A DNA stretch of 64,000 bases from Bacillus paralicheniformis (GCF_001042485.2 NZ_LBMN02000016.1:124001-188000); one strand, 5' to 3'; shown: positions 17,776 through 30,388, counted from the first letter of the stretch. Notes: generated from the sequence alone by a model not told the origin. Program-made: numbers and translations.

Positions 17776-17818
17776 GCAAACAAAAACCGCCAGATAAAAA
17801 CGAATCGAGTCTTTATCT

Positions 17819-17912
17819 TGCGGGAGGAGCAGCGTATGATTATGCCTAACTTCCTAACGGACCGGCTGTGCTGAAAAAGCATCGGTTAAGGAAGTGCACA
17901 ATCTCTCCCACA
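17819..17912 (-). other. Long RNA hairpin at the 3' end of the 40-residue peptide gene
   Basis: In the minus-strand transcript, TGTGGGAGAG pairs with CTCCTCCCGCA (outer stem, 17903-17912 with 17819-17829, including a G-U pair). ACTTCCTTAAC pairs with GTTAGGAAGT (inner stem, 17885-17895 with 17849-17858). The mismatch is a wobble only in minus-strand RNA, which agrees with transcription in that direction. The structure covers the peptide's second half and stop codon. Function unknown. Confidence 0.5.
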
Positions 17913-17976
17913 GGTTTGATGAATCATGATATTGGCGTTCACAAAGTCTAATGTATGTAGTCAGTGCTGGTTTCAT
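17854..17976 (-). CDS. Candidate 40-residue peptide ahead of yrzI
   Basis: Starts MKPALTTYIRLCERQYHDSS and ends TDAFSAQPVR. It has two Cys and no obvious membrane segment. AAAGGAGGTTGATGAAC before the ATG is a full-strength ribosome site, and a consensus-like sigma-A promoter lies about 30 bp upstream. Its 3' half is folded into a long RNA hairpin, so it may be a leader peptide that senses translation and controls read-through into yrzI (inference). No family recognised. Confidence 0.55.
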   Translation of the reverse strand: MKPALTTYIRLCERQYHDSSNLWERLCTSLTDAFSAQPVR

Positions 17977-18012
17977 GTTCATCAACCTCCTTTGCTTTTT
18001 GTTTACTTTGTA

Positions 18013-18041
18013 AGTATATCCATCAAATTCCTGTTTGTAAA
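18013..18041 (-). promoter_or_regulatory. Sigma-A promoter of the small-peptide/yrzI locus
   Basis: On the minus strand, TTTACA (18036-18041) and TATACT (18013-18018) are separated by exactly 17 bp. Each hexamer has one mismatch to consensus. Transcription should start near 18006, about 30 nt before the 40-residue peptide's ATG. Confidence 0.82.
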
Positions 18042-18080
18042 CCGTTTTTTTAATAAATGGACGGATTGATCAAACAAAAA

Positions 18081-18113
18081 AAGCGGAGAGCCCCTCTCTG
18101 AGTCTCTCCGCTT
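18081..18113 (-). terminator. Terminator at the end of the yrrT-yrhC operon
   Basis: AAGCGGAGAG (18081-18090) and CTCTCCGCTT (18104-18113) form a 10-bp perfect stem, followed on the minus strand by TTTTTTTG. The stem overlaps the yrhC stop codon. Confidence 0.85.
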
Positions 18114-18345
18114 ACGATTCTTCCATCTCATCTAATTGTCTTTTATATTTAAGCGAGCGCTTCACACAATAGAAGGCTCCTCCCAAAAAGCCGCATGTCG
18201 CGAGCATCATTGTCATCTTTTGGCCGGTTTCCAAACCTTGTCCGGGAATGACCGATCCGATATATAAAAATGCGCTTACGCTGAGAAGCGTAAAAGCAAA
18301 CTGCTTATAGTCTTCCATCAGCGATTTGACTTTTTTCTTCTGCAT
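18112..18345 (-). CDS. yrhC: YrhC family membrane protein
   Basis: A 77-residue protein with two predicted membrane helices (FAFTLLSVSAFLYIGSVIPG and MTMMLATCGFLGGAFYCV) and charged ends, matching YrhC of B. subtilis in length and position. The ATG at 18345 has AGGTGA 7 nt upstream; the longer frame is not supported. It is last in the yrrT-mtnN-mccA-mccB-yrhC operon, 87 bp after mccB, suggesting a link with sulfur-amino-acid metabolism, but no activity is known. Confidence 0.85.
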   Translation of the reverse strand: MQKKKVKSLMEDYKQFAFTLLSVSAFLYIGSVIPGQGLETGQKMTMMLATCGFLGGAFYCVKRSLKYKRQLDEMEES

Positions 18346-18432
18346 GTCATGATCACCTGCTTTTGTTTCATAATGGATATGATTCAGGATAACATAGATT
18401 GACAGATGACCAGACATGTAAATTCAGCCATT

Positions 18433-20500
<2,068 letters not shown>

Positions 20501-20527
20501 GTTCCTTCCTCCTTCAAGAGGTGCAAA

Positions 20528-20549
20528 ACAGAGGGGGGCTCCCCCCTGT
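20528..20549 (-). terminator. Intra-operon GC hairpin between mtnN and mccA
   Basis: ACAGAGGGGGG (20528-20538) pairs with CCCCCCTGT (20541-20549), giving a very tight stem. On the minus strand it is followed by TTTTGC. It could act as a weak terminator lowering mccAB expression or as an mRNA stabiliser/processing barrier. Confidence 0.55.
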
Positions 20550-20551
20550 TT

Positions 20552-21247
20552 TTAATTGATTCTTTTGATCATGCGGAGCACAAGATCTGTCGAATGCTTG
20601 GCAGCCTGCTCCAAAAATTGGTCAAATGAAATTTCAGACTCTTTTCCGGCGATGTCTGAAAGCGCCCTGATGACAACGAACGGCGTATTAAATTGATAGG
20701 AAACCTGTGCGACAGCAGCCGCTTCCATTTCAACCGCGTAAAGATCTGCAAACTTGCCGCGGATGAATGCCACGCGGTCAGGATCGCTCATAAAGGAGTC
20801 GCCTGTTGCAATCGTTCCTTTGACAACCTGAATGTGTCCCAGTTCAGACGCTTCGGCTTCCGCCGCTTGGATCAATGTACTGTCGGCCTTGTATGCGGCC
20901 GGCAGATTCGGAACCTGTCCATATTCATAATCAAATGCCGTGACATCGACATCATGATGGCGGACTTCGGTCGAGATGACGATGTCTCCGACATTAAGCG
21001 AATGATGGAAGCCGCCGGCTGATCCGGTGTTGATGACAACGTCCGGTTTAAAGCGGTCGAGCAGAATCGTCGTGCTCATGGCTGCATTGACTTTGCCGAT
21101 GCCGGACTTTAAAAGTACGACTTCTTTTCCTTCATAAAATCCGCTGGTAAATTCACAGTTTGCGATGACTTCTTGGTTCGTCTGTTCGAGCTTGCTTCGC
21201 AAAATCGTGACTTCTTCTTCCATTGCTCCGATAACTGCGATTTTCAT
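20552..21247 (-). CDS. mtnN: 5'-methylthioadenosine/S-adenosylhomocysteine nucleosidase
   Basis: A 231-residue nucleosidase of the PNP/UDP family. It has the N-terminal GAMEEEV with the catalytic Glu, [21 protein letters not shown] (ribose site) and IRALSDIAG with the catalytic Asp. It removes adenine from MTA and SAH, giving methylthioribose and S-ribosylhomocysteine in methionine salvage. The ATG at 21247 is preceded by GGGAAG. Second gene of the yrrT operon. Confidence 0.96.
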   Translation of the reverse strand: MKIAVIGAMEEEVTILRSKLEQTNQEVIANCEFTSGFYEGKEVVLLKSGIGKVNAAMSTTILLDRFKPDVVINTGSAGGFHHSLNVGDIVISTEVRHHDVDVTAFDYEYGQVPNLPAAYKADSTLIQAAEAEASELGHIQVVKGTIATGDSFMSDPDRVAFIRGKFADLYAVEMEAAAVAQVSYQFNTPFVVIRALSDIAGKESEISFDQFLEQAAKHSTDLVLRMIKRIN

Positions 21248-21268
21248 ATCTTAAAACTTCCCTTCAAA

Positions 21269-21910
21269 TTACAATTTTGCCGCTTCCATTACCCAGACAA
21301 AATCATTATGCTTTTGAAAGGCGATACTGAATTGTTCTGAGGTAAAGATCATTTCCATTTCCGAAAGCGTCGGATAATGTTCCGTTTCAAGGTCTTCCGC
21401 CAATTGCAGGAACCCTTTTTCCTTCGCTTTTTTAACAGCGGCAGAGAAGGCTTCCCGATCCTTGAAGACGGTATCAGCAAACACTATTTTACCATGCTTT
21501 CCGAGCATTTTTCCATATCGCTTCACAGCCTCCCGTTTCTCTTCGTTTGTCAGGTGGTGAAACGCATAGGAACTGACAATCGTGTCGGGAGAAAACGGCG
21601 GTTCCGGAAAGTCGAGAAAGTCTCCGTCAACGATCACTGCATTCTCCGCTAGCTTTGCCTCGGCAATTTCCCTCATTGCTTTTGAAGGTTCTACACCTGT
21701 GACTCCCTTTCCGGCTGCCAGCAATTTTGCAGTCAGATTGCCAGTGCCGACGCCGAATTCAAGAACTTTATGCCCGGAGCGGCTGACGACATCATCCAGA
21801 ATGCCGTCGTAGTTGCGAAACACTTCTTTGTACTGAAGATCGCGGCCAACTACTGTATCATCATAAGAATTTGCCCAGTTCTCAAATAAAGGAATGAACT
21901 CTCTTCCCAT
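21269..21910 (-). CDS. yrrT: SAM-dependent methyltransferase YrrT
   Basis: A 213-residue class I methyltransferase. The N-terminus is MGREFIPLFENWANSYD, motif I VLEFGVGTGNL, then GVEPSKAM, VDGDFLDFP and SSYAFHHLTNEEK. It heads the operon recycling methionine to cysteine, where it makes the SAH that MtnN uses; the acceptor is unknown. The ATG at 21910 has GGAG 12 nt upstream; an in-frame ATG at 21928 is an alternative. The upstream AT-rich spacer contains TATACT and a GGAATT element that could belong to a CymR site. Confidence 0.85.
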   Translation of the reverse strand: MGREFIPLFENWANSYDDTVVGRDLQYKEVFRNYDGILDDVVSRSGHKVLEFGVGTGNLTAKLLAAGKGVTGVEPSKAMREIAEAKLAENAVIVDGDFLDFPEPPFSPDTIVSSYAFHHLTNEEKREAVKRYGKMLGKHGKIVFADTVFKDREAFSAAVKKAKEKGFLQLAEDLETEHYPTLSEMEMIFTSEQFSIAFQKHNDFVWVMEAAKL

Positions 21911-22099
21911 TTTATCGTCACTCTCCATCTATTTTTACAATTCCTATAAGTATAGTATGATTTATTTGGTTGATTAGTTCTTATCCTACCACAAGTCATT
22001 CGTTTTGGGTACAAAAAAGGCTTGGTTATATTTCCCTTGTCACCCGGACGCTTCTTTGCTTTAATAAAAAATGACTTGAAACGAATGGAGGATTGGTTT

Positions 22100-22303
22100 A
22101 TGAACTTCGGGCTCGATCTGATCAAAGATAAAATTGAGTTTTTTGAGGCGCTGAGCTTAGAGGAGCTTGAAAAAAAGATCAGTCAGCAGATTGAAAACAA
22201 CCAGGCGCTTTTGCTGAGGGTCCATTCGGTTTCCCATCAGACGGCGGTCATTGACGGACGGATCCACTACAGCGCAGTCGTGCATTTTAAAGCCGAATCA
22301 TAA
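22100..22303 (+). CDS. yrzA: YrzA family protein (DUF2536)
   Basis: A 67-residue soluble protein starting MNFGLDLIKDKIEFFEA, with a helical N-terminal half and a beta-strand end (AVIDGRIHYSAVVHF). It matches YrzA in length and place. The ATG at 22100 follows GGAGG by 8 nt; longer upstream frames lack a site. A lone plus-strand gene between two minus-strand operons. Function unknown. Confidence 0.85.
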   Translation: MNFGLDLIKDKIEFFEALSLEELEKKISQQIENNQALLLRVHSVSHQTAVIDGRIHYSAVVHFKAES

Positions 22304-22340
22304 AAAAAAGCGCCCGGTTGTTAAAACCGGACGCTTTTTT
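22304..22340. terminator. Bidirectional terminator between yrzA and yrrS
   Basis: AAAAAAGCGCCCGGTT and AACCGGACGCTTTTTT pair with one mismatch around a short loop. A- and T-runs flank both sides, serving both convergent genes. Confidence 0.88.
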
Positions 22341-22342
22341 CT

Positions 22343-23035
22343 TTATTTCAACTGTTCAACTTTTGTCGGCTTCCAGCCTTTCCCGTCAACCCAAGTAATG
22401 GCTACCTGGTATTTGACGCCGGTGTCCTTCGCCTGAATGGTTCCTTTCGCATCTTGCGGGCTGCCGTTGTTTCCGAGCCAGATCAACGTCATGTTATCCT
22501 GGGAAACCCCTGTCGCATATGAAATGGCTTCAAGCATTTCTTTCCAGTCTTGTGAAGACGAATCATATGTTGCGGTATGCTGTCCGCTCTGTTGTGTGCC
22601 GACAGGCTTCCAGTCAGGATTGATGATCGTTTTTTCAACATTGGCGCTTGAACCGCCTTCTTTCACTTCGGCTCCTTCAAACGGATCATCTGATGTTGAT
22701 TTGTCCTCGTCTGAAACAGAGTCTTTATCCTTGTCCGAGTCGGAATCGCTGTCTTCTTTGTCGGCAGAATCGCTTTTTCCTTTGTCCTCATCTTTTACAT
22801 CTTCGTCAGACGTTTGTTTCTTATTGTCGGAAGCAGGTGCTTCTGTCGTCTGTTCAGAATCGTTTTTCGAAGCATCTTGCTGCGCCTGCTCCTTCGGGCT
22901 GTTCATCATCAGACTGCTGGCGACGACAACGATTAATACCAATACGATGCCTATTAAAATGTTAAGCACAAGATTCGCTTTCCTGCGCTTATCACGATTT
23001 TCAAAACGAGATTCCCTTGTTTCGCTCAAGTTCAT
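22343..23035 (-). CDS. yrrS: YrrS family membrane-anchored protein (DUF1510)
   Basis: A 230-residue protein. A basic N-terminal cytosolic tail (SRFENRDKRRKAN) is followed by one membrane helix (residues 21-43). A low-complexity Ser/Asp/Lys/Glu linker spans about 50-125, and a compact extracellular DUF1510 domain reads NPDWKPVGTQQSGQHTATYD to the end. The ATG at 23035 follows GGAG by 4 nt. It lies 58 bp after pbpI on the same strand, as in B. subtilis, suggesting a partner role with PBP4b. Confidence 0.88.
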   Translation of the reverse strand: MNLSETRESRFENRDKRRKANLVLNILIGIVLVLIVVVASSLMMNSPKEQAQQDASKNDSEQTTEAPASDNKKQTSDEDVKDEDKGKSDSADKEDSDSDSDKDKDSVSDEDKSTSDDPFEGAEVKEGGSSANVEKTIINPDWKPVGTQQSGQHTATYDSSSQDWKEMLEAISYATGVSQDNMTLIWLGNNGSPQDAKGTIQAKDTGVKYQVAITWVDGKGWKPTKVEQLK

Positions 23036-23093
23036 TGCACTCCTTTTTCCCTCTTGCCTCGCTTTCTATTTTATCATCACCTGAGGCATTCTT

Positions 23094-24848
23094 CTATGTC
23101 TGGTTCTTTTCAATTTCATATACTTTTTTAACAATATCATAAAATACGGCATTTGTCGCAGCCTTGCTATCCGGCGTATCCATATGGACGACGACGAGCG
23201 CATATTTCGGTTTGTCCGCCGGAAAATAACCTGCGAACCATTTATGATAGAGCGATTTTTTGTCATCTGCCGTCCGGCCTGTCTGAGCTGTGCCCGATTT
23301 GCCCGCTACTTCGTACGGAAGATCTCTGAAGCGCCGGCCTGTCCCCTTTTCAGACGTGACGACTTTTCTGAGCAGTTTCTGCAGCTTTTGCGCGGTATAC
23401 TGATCGATTTTCTCTCCGGGGAGCTTGTGATCTTTAAAAGCCGTCATCAATGTGCCGTTTTTATATTCGATCTGGTCTGCGATCTTGACTTGTTTTTTCT
23501 CTCCGCCTCTTGCAATGGTCGCCATCATGTTGGCGATTTCCAACGGGGTCAGCTTCACATTTTTTTGGCCGATGGCGGTCTGGGCTACAGCTTTTTTGAC
23601 TTTTTTGTCCTTTTCATCCCCCCAGATTGATCCGGCAGTTTCATAATGAAACTGTCTGAACTCATCTTCATGATACAGTTTCCCTTCCCAGCCGACCCGT
23701 CCGGTCAGCCCAAGCTTTGCGGCGGTATCTTCGATCACGGAGCTGTTTTTTTCAACGAGCTGCCCAGCAAGATTTGTAAACGTGTAGTTGCAGCTTTCCG
23801 CAAAACTGTCTTCCAAGCTGAGCTTCCCTTTGTCTTCTCCGGCCTCACCGTACAGGTTCAAATTGCAGTTAAAGGTTTTTGACGGATGGTCCAAGCCGTT
23901 TTCGATCGCTGCCGCAGCAATCACGGTTTTAAAAACCGAGCCGGGATATACCGGTGTCAGCATATAGTTTTGCCTTGTTTTTTGCAATGCCATGTTGAGA
24001 TCGGGCTTGCTCGCAATCGCCGCCACGCCGTTCGTCTCGATGTCAATCAGAACCGCTCCGCCTTTATCAAGCTGATGGTCAGCCAGTACATCTTCCATTG
24101 CCCGCTGAACCTTTTTGTCGATCGTTGTTTTGACTTGCAGCGGGTAAAACGGATTTGCATCTGCCGTATATTTGACGTCCATACCGAACAAAGGGTTTCC
24201 CAATCCGTCCACATGATACAACAGTTTTGTATCTTGTTCAGGCAGCAGGAATTCATCAAATGTCCGCTCCATGCCGAAGGTGCCGATTTTCGTGCTGATG
24301 GAGAGGCCCTCTTTATCGGGATATTTTCGTCGGAGAAGGTCCGGGTCTTGATTGGTCATACCGAGCGTATGCGAAGCCAGCCTGTTCTTTTCTGTTTCTT
24401 CTATGTATACGCCGTAAACGCCGGGATATTTCAGTTTATTGATTTTTTCGAGAGCCGTCTTTGAAATGGACGCTCCTTCATGTTTTGTAAGAATCACAGG
24501 TTTTTTCGCATGCTCAAGCTTATTCTCGAGCTCATCTTTTGTCATGTTTAAAATTTCGGCTGCTTCTTCGGCCGGCCATGGCTGATGTTTTAAAAAAGGA
24601 AATAAGACGATGGCCGGTTTTTGGGTGACGGACAAATGTTCGCCGTTCCGATCTAAAAAAGATCCTCTCCCGTCTGAAATCCGAACTTCCTCAGTGCGCT
24701 GTTTGACGCTTTCCTGGATTAAGTTCACATTCCGTTTAGAAAAGGATTCGGTAAAAAACAGTTGAATTTCAGCGAGCCTGATCAGCAGAAATAACAGGGC
24801 AGCCGAAATGATAATCGACACCCACTTCATGCGCTTTTGCCATTTCAT
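23094..24848 (-). CDS. pbpI: Class B penicillin-binding protein PBP4b
   Basis: A 584-residue transpeptidase. It has an N-terminal membrane anchor (residues 10-32), a PBP dimer domain (about 55-215) and a transpeptidase domain with SVFK (Ser304, Lys307), SCN (352-354) and KSGT (517-520). All active-site residues are present. It cross-links peptidoglycan outside the membrane; B. subtilis PBP4b is a sigma-E sporulation gene. The ATG at 24848 uses GAGGTG, which here sits in the 3' arm of a stem-loop after greA, so translation initiation may be structurally gated. Confidence 0.93.
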   Translation of the reverse strand: MKWQKRMKWVSIIISAALLFLLIRLAEIQLFFTESFSKRNVNLIQESVKQRTEEVRISDGRGSFLDRNGEHLSVTQKPAIVLFPFLKHQPWPAEEAAEILNMTKDELENKLEHAKKPVILTKHEGASISKTALEKINKLKYPGVYGVYIEETEKNRLASHTLGMTNQDPDLLRRKYPDKEGLSISTKIGTFGMERTFDEFLLPEQDTKLLYHVDGLGNPLFGMDVKYTADANPFYPLQVKTTIDKKVQRAMEDVLADHQLDKGGAVLIDIETNGVAAIASKPDLNMALQKTRQNYMLTPVYPGSVFKTVIAAAAIENGLDHPSKTFNCNLNLYGEAGEDKGKLSLEDSFAESCNYTFTNLAGQLVEKNSSVIEDTAAKLGLTGRVGWEGKLYHEDEFRQFHYETAGSIWGDEKDKKVKKAVAQTAIGQKNVKLTPLEIANMMATIARGGEKKQVKIADQIEYKNGTLMTAFKDHKLPGEKIDQYTAQKLQKLLRKVVTSEKGTGRRFRDLPYEVAGKSGTAQTGRTADDKKSLYHKWFAGYFPADKPKYALVVVHMDTPDSKAATNAVFYDIVKKVYEIEKNQT

Positions 24849-24857
24849 AATAAAAAC

Positions 24858-24882
24858 ACCTCATCCACATTGTGGACGAGGT
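24858..24882 (-). terminator. Terminator of greA overlapping the pbpI ribosome site
   Basis: ACCTCATCCAC and GTGGACGAGGT pair over 11 positions with one G-T wobble around a 3-nt loop. On the minus strand the stem is followed by GTTTTTATTATG, so the T-run leads directly into the pbpI start and the stem contains its GAGGTG. Confidence 0.75.
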
Positions 24883-24902
24883 CATCGTTTGCTAAACAAA
24901 TT

Positions 24903-25379
24903 TTATGAAATTTTCACAATCTTTACAAGCATTTCGCCGCCCGGTGTTTGAACGGTCACTTCGTCCCCGACCTGTTTGCCGAGAAGGCTTTTCGCGATTG
25001 GGGAATCGTTCGAGATTTTTCCTTCAAACGGATCGGCTTCCGCGCTGCCCACAATGGTATAAGATTCTTCTTCACCGTCAGGAAGCTCCGTAAATGTAAC
25101 GGTTTTTCCGAGGCCGACGATATCTGAGTTTGCACCATCGTCTTCGATGATCTTTGCGTTGCGGATCATATTGTCAAGGGTTGTGATGCGCCCTTCTACA
25201 AAAGCTTGTTCTTCTTTTGCTGAATCGTATTCGGAGTTTTCGGAGAGGTCTCCGAAGCTTCTTGCCACTTTAATACGTTCAACAACTTCTTTACGTTTAA
25301 CCGTTTTCAAATACTCAAGTTCTTCTTCCAGTTTTTTCTTTCCCGTTTCTGTCATAGGAAATACTTTCTCTTGTGCCAT
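24903..25379 (-). CDS. greA: Transcription elongation factor GreA
   Basis: A 158-residue protein of standard GreA length. The N-terminal antiparallel coiled coil ([12 protein letters not shown] to [10 protein letters not shown]) carries the acidic tip [16 protein letters not shown]. The C-terminal FKBP-like domain includes [20 protein letters not shown]. It enters the RNA polymerase secondary channel and stimulates cleavage of backtracked RNA. The ATG follows GGAGTGAAGGAAC. A 238-bp spacer to udk carries its promoter region. Confidence 0.97.
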   Translation of the reverse strand: MAQEKVFPMTETGKKKLEEELEYLKTVKRKEVVERIKVARSFGDLSENSEYDSAKEEQAFVEGRITTLDNMIRNAKIIEDDGANSDIVGLGKTVTFTELPDGEEESYTIVGSAEADPFEGKISNDSPIAKSLLGKQVGDEVTVQTPGGEMLVKIVKIS

Positions 25380-25543
25380 GTTCCTTCACTCCTTCTAGTT
25401 GGTTCCTCATCACTTGTATGTGAGGTATAGACTTGAATATACAAGAATGAGGACAACCCTTGTCCCCTTCTTCTCTCCCATATTTGTAAAGTATCATATA
25501 AACCGGATGGAAGGCTCCGGTAAATGGTGCTTATACAGTTAAA

Positions 25544-25568
25544 GAAGGGCTCAGGATGAGAACCCTTC
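25544..25568 (-). terminator. Terminator of udk
   Basis: GAAGGG-CTCA (25544-25553) pairs with TGAG-CCCTTC (25557-25568) with a small internal loop. On the minus strand it is followed by TTTAACT. It lies about 50 bp after udk. Confidence 0.6.
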
Positions 25569-25617
25569 AATTTCTATACATAATATGGTCAGAGTTGTGT
25601 TTGTCTATGCTATGTTA

Positions 25618-26253
25618 TTATAAAATCGCGTTTTGTTCAAGAATAGTTTGTATTTTTGTTACCATCAGGTCGATGGCGACGCGGTTTTGTCCGCCCTCCG
25701 GAATAATGATATCGGCATAGCGTTTCGTCGGTTCGACAAACTGGTTATGCATCGGTCTGACGACTGAGATGTACTGCTCGATGACAGAATCGATCGAACG
25801 TCCTCTTTCTTTTATGTCTCTGACCATCCTTCTGATGATCCGCAGGTCGGCATCCGTATCGACATACAGCTTGATGTCCATTAAGTCGCGGAGCCTTTCA
25901 TCCTCGAGGACAAGGATTCCTTCCAAAATAATAACATCTTTCGGATCGACGTGCACGACTTCCTCTGAACGCGTATGCAGCTTGTAATCGTAAATCGGCT
26001 TTTTGATCGGCTTGTAGGCAAGCAATTCATTTAAATGCTCGATCAAATAGTCATTATCAAATGCAAGCGGATGGTCGTAGTTCGTGTTCAGCCGCTCTTC
26101 AAACGGCAGATGGCTCTGATCTTTATAATATAAATCCTGTTCCAGCATCAAGATCGAATGCCCTTTAAACTGTTCATAAATGGATCTGGTGACGCTCGTT
26201 TTTCCAGATCCGGAGCCTCCCGCTATGCCGATAACTACCGGTTTTTTCCCCAT
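25618..26253 (-). CDS. udk: Uridine kinase
   Basis: A 211-residue P-loop kinase. Walker A GGSGSGKT is at residues 12-19, then [11 protein letters not shown] (substrate Asp and Tyr), NYDHPLAFD and [12 protein letters not shown] (lid). It phosphorylates uridine and cytidine with ATP or GTP for pyrimidine salvage. The ATG at 26253 has AAAGGGG upstream; the gene lies 4 bp from the end of trhP2, so it belongs to the same transcript. Confidence 0.97.
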   Translation of the reverse strand: MGKKPVVIGIAGGSGSGKTSVTRSIYEQFKGHSILMLEQDLYYKDQSHLPFEERLNTNYDHPLAFDNDYLIEHLNELLAYKPIKKPIYDYKLHTRSEEVVHVDPKDVIILEGILVLEDERLRDLMDIKLYVDTDADLRIIRRMVRDIKERGRSIDSVIEQYISVVRPMHNQFVEPTKRYADIIIPEGGQNRVAIDLMVTKIQTILEQNAIL

Positions 26254-26257
26254 GCCA

Positions 26258-27526
26258 TTACTGCCCCTTTCTCATCATGTTGCTAGGATATATCTTGTTG
26301 TCCACTTTAAATTTGACGATCTGCAGGGGATGGCGGGCTGCATCAAGCACATTGCCTTTTTCGTCCCATATCGTGTCAATTTTGCATGTGAAATTTTCGA
26401 TTTCCGGACCGAAAAATTCGACTTCATCTCCGGTTTTAAAGAAGTTCCGCTGCTGGAGCGTGACCATTTTTGTCTCTTCATCATAATCAAGGACAAGTCC
26501 GGCAAAGTCGTATGTTGTCTTTTTGCCGTGAACGCCGAACATTTGCTCTTCATATCCGGGCGTTCCTTCAAAGAAAGCAGGCGCCGTGTCTCTATTGGCG
26601 CATTTGTCCAGTTCTTTCAGCCATTCTTCTTTGATGACGAAATTTTCGGGGTCAGCGCAATAAGAATCGATCACTTTTCTGTACACACTGACGACTGTCG
26701 CAATGTAGTGAATCGATTTCATCCGGCCTTCGATTTTCAGGCTGTCAATACCCATTTCAATCATTTGCGGAATCGATTCGATCAGCTTCAGATCTTTCGG
26801 GCTCATCGCAAACGGTGCATCGCCTTCTTCATATAGCGGCAGTGCATTCGCCCCGTCCGTCTGATACAAATCATAGTCCCATCGGCATGACTGGCAGCAG
26901 CCTCCGCGGTTAGAGTCTCTGGCCGTCATATGGTTGCTGAGCACGCAGCGGCCGGAATAAGCGATGCACATCGCACCGTGTATGAATGTTTCGATTTCAA
27001 TATCCACTTTTTCTTTCATTTCTCTGATCTCAAGTGCGCTCGTTTCGCGCGCGAGCACGACCCGCTCAAGGCCTTCTTCCTTCCAGAACTGAACGGCTTT
27101 CCAGTTTGAAAGGGACTGCTGGGTGCTCAAATGCACTTCCAGCTTCGGCGCGACCCTGCGGCATGTTTCAATGATCAGGGGATCAGCGACGATAATGCCT
27201 GACACGCCTGCTCCCTCGAGGTCGCGCAAATAGTCTTCTAGCCCGTCGATATTTTCTTCATGCGCAAAAATGTTTGTCGTCACATAAATTCTGGCGCCGT
27301 ATTTTTTCGCAAATTCGACACCTTCAGCCATTTCTTCAATTGAAAAGTTATCTGCGTTTGAGCGGAGTCCATATTCACGTCCGCCGATAAATACAGCGTC
27401 TGCGCCATAGTGGACAGCGATTTTCAGTTTTTCCAAATTTCCCGCCGGAGCAAGAAGTTCTGGCTTTTTCGTAATGACGCGTTTTCCATCAACGATTTTG
27501 GAAATTTTATCTTTTACTGCAGACAT
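26258..27526 (-). CDS. trhP2: tRNA U34 hydroxylase, U32 family (TrhP2/YrrO)
   Basis: A 422-residue U32-family protein. It has the TIM-barrel start [17 protein letters not shown], the [17 protein letters not shown] segment and [13 protein letters not shown], giving four Cys for the iron-sulfur cluster of this family, plus a C-terminal barrel (about 340-420). It makes 5-hydroxyuridine at tRNA position 34 from prephenate, upstream of TrmR. The ATG at 27526 follows GGAGGG. Earlier annotations call it collagenase-like peptidase; the tRNA role is better founded. Confidence 0.93.
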   Translation of the reverse strand: MSAVKDKISKIVDGKRVITKKPELLAPAGNLEKLKIAVHYGADAVFIGGREYGLRSNADNFSIEEMAEGVEFAKKYGARIYVTTNIFAHEENIDGLEDYLRDLEGAGVSGIIVADPLIIETCRRVAPKLEVHLSTQQSLSNWKAVQFWKEEGLERVVLARETSALEIREMKEKVDIEIETFIHGAMCIAYSGRCVLSNHMTARDSNRGGCCQSCRWDYDLYQTDGANALPLYEEGDAPFAMSPKDLKLIESIPQMIEMGIDSLKIEGRMKSIHYIATVVSVYRKVIDSYCADPENFVIKEEWLKELDKCANRDTAPAFFEGTPGYEEQMFGVHGKKTTYDFAGLVLDYDEETKMVTLQQRNFFKTGDEVEFFGPEIENFTCKIDTIWDEKGNVLDAARHPLQIVKFKVDNKIYPSNMMRKGQ

Positions 27527-27540
27527 GGCTATCCCTCCTT

Positions 27541-29147
<1,607 letters not shown>

Positions 29148-29151
29148 TCAT

Positions 29152-29193
29152 AAAAAAGAGCCTTAGGTCAGATGTGCAGCACTCTCCTAAAGC
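29152..29193 (-). terminator. Attenuator-like hairpin in the trmR leader
   Basis: On the minus strand, GCTTTAGG and CCTAAGGC pair (8 bp, one G-T) around an 18-nt loop that itself holds GTGC/GCAC, followed by TCTTTTTT. The trmR ribosome site begins only about 10 nt beyond. A weak promoter (TTCGCA, TAAAAT, 18-bp spacer) can be drawn between this hairpin and the end of mltG. Confidence 0.6.
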
Positions 29194-29260
29194 AGTCGAC
29201 TGTCTTTTCTCAATAAACAACCCGATATATTTTATCATAAAACCTTTGTATTTGCGAATA

Positions 29261-29287
29261 AAAGGAGAGTAATTTTTACTCTCCTTT
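29261..29287 (-). terminator. Terminator overlapping the 3' end of mltG
   Basis: AAAGGAGAGT and ACTCTCCTTT form a perfect 10-bp stem with a 7-nt loop spanning the mltG stop codon. On the minus strand it is followed by TATTCG, so only a short T tract; on the plus strand it has TTTTT. Confidence 0.6.
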
Positions 29288-30388
29288 TTCCTCGTCCTGC
29301 GTGTTCGTAATGTATTTGGCTTTTGCTTTATTGTGTTCTTCAAGCGTTTTTGTAAAGACGACTTCCCCATTTTTCTTTGCAAGGAAATAGACATAGTCTG
29401 TTTGCTCCGGATTTAAGGCCGCTTCCCAGGAGCTTTCTCCCGCGTTCGCAATCGGCCCGGGCGGAAGACCGGTATGTTTGTACGTATTATACGGGGAATC
29501 CGCTTCAAGGTCTTTGTACATGACACGGTTTTTATGTTCTCCCAGCGCATATAAAACGGTCGGATCCGTTTGCAATGGCATGTTTTTGCTGATGCGGTTG
29601 TAAAAGACGCTTGAAATTTTGTGCCGGTCCGCTTTTTCGGTAGCTTCTTCTTCAATTAACGAAGCCATCGTCAAGGCTTTGTGGACGGACATCTTTTTGT
29701 CTTTCATCTGCTTTTCATACTTTTCAGCCAGCTGATCTGTCTGTTTGATCATCGCTTCGATGATTGCGTCCAGCTTCGTCTCAGGGTCGTAAAACGGATA
29801 TGTCGCAGGATACAGGTATCCTTCAAGCGGATGCTTGATATTCTTGTTTAGCACGTCGTCGGTGATCAATTTCGGATACTTCTGTTTTAATCGGCTGATG
29901 AATTCGCGGTCATCCAGCTTTTTCATAATGTCCGCTTCCGAGTAGTTGGTTTGTCCGGCGATGATAGCTGCGATTTCCTGGAGCTGCCTCCCTTCAGGAA
30001 CGGTAATTTTAAATGCCGGTACATGCGAAGCGCTTGTCAGCTTTTTGACCATGCCGGCCGCATCCATCGCCTGGCTGAGCTGAAAATTCCCAGCTTGAAA
30101 GCCGGAGGCATTTTTAAATTTCACATAAGCGATAAATACTTTTTCGTTTTTAATTAAGTCCTCTTTTTTCAGTTTGGCGGCGATCGACGTAACGGTCGAT
30201 CCTTCCGGAATATAGACGCTGACCGTTTTTGCATTATTTTTATCGACCGGTTCGAGCGCCGATTTGATGTAGAGCGAAACAGCGCCTGTGGTTAAAATCA
30301 GCAGAACCGCGGCCACAGTCAGCCAAAACTTTATTCTATGTTTAAGGAGTCTTTTTATAAACGGTTTCTTAGTCTGATCTTCAAACAT
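29276..30388 (-). CDS. mltG: Endolytic peptidoglycan transglycosylase MltG
   Basis: A 370-residue YceG/MltG protein. It has one N-terminal membrane helix (residues 20-42), a LysM-like subdomain (VYIPEGSTVTSIAAKL) and the catalytic domain with Glu189 in PLEGYLYPATY. ASLIEEEA, SVFYNRI and LQTDPTVLYAL follow. It cleaves nascent glycan strands at the membrane and sets their length. The ATG at 30388 follows GGAGGACACC. It follows the ireB-ruvX-yrzB unit. Confidence 0.95.
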   Translation of the reverse strand: MFEDQTKKPFIKRLLKHRIKFWLTVAAVLLILTTGAVSLYIKSALEPVDKNNAKTVSVYIPEGSTVTSIAAKLKKEDLIKNEKVFIAYVKFKNASGFQAGNFQLSQAMDAAGMVKKLTSASHVPAFKITVPEGRQLQEIAAIIAGQTNYSEADIMKKLDDREFISRLKQKYPKLITDDVLNKNIKHPLEGYLYPATYPFYDPETKLDAIIEAMIKQTDQLAEKYEKQMKDKKMSVHKALTMASLIEEEATEKADRHKISSVFYNRISKNMPLQTDPTVLYALGEHKNRVMYKDLEADSPYNTYKHTGLPPGPIANAGESSWEAALNPEQTDYVYFLAKKNGEVVFTKTLEEHNKAKAKYITNTQDEEKGE

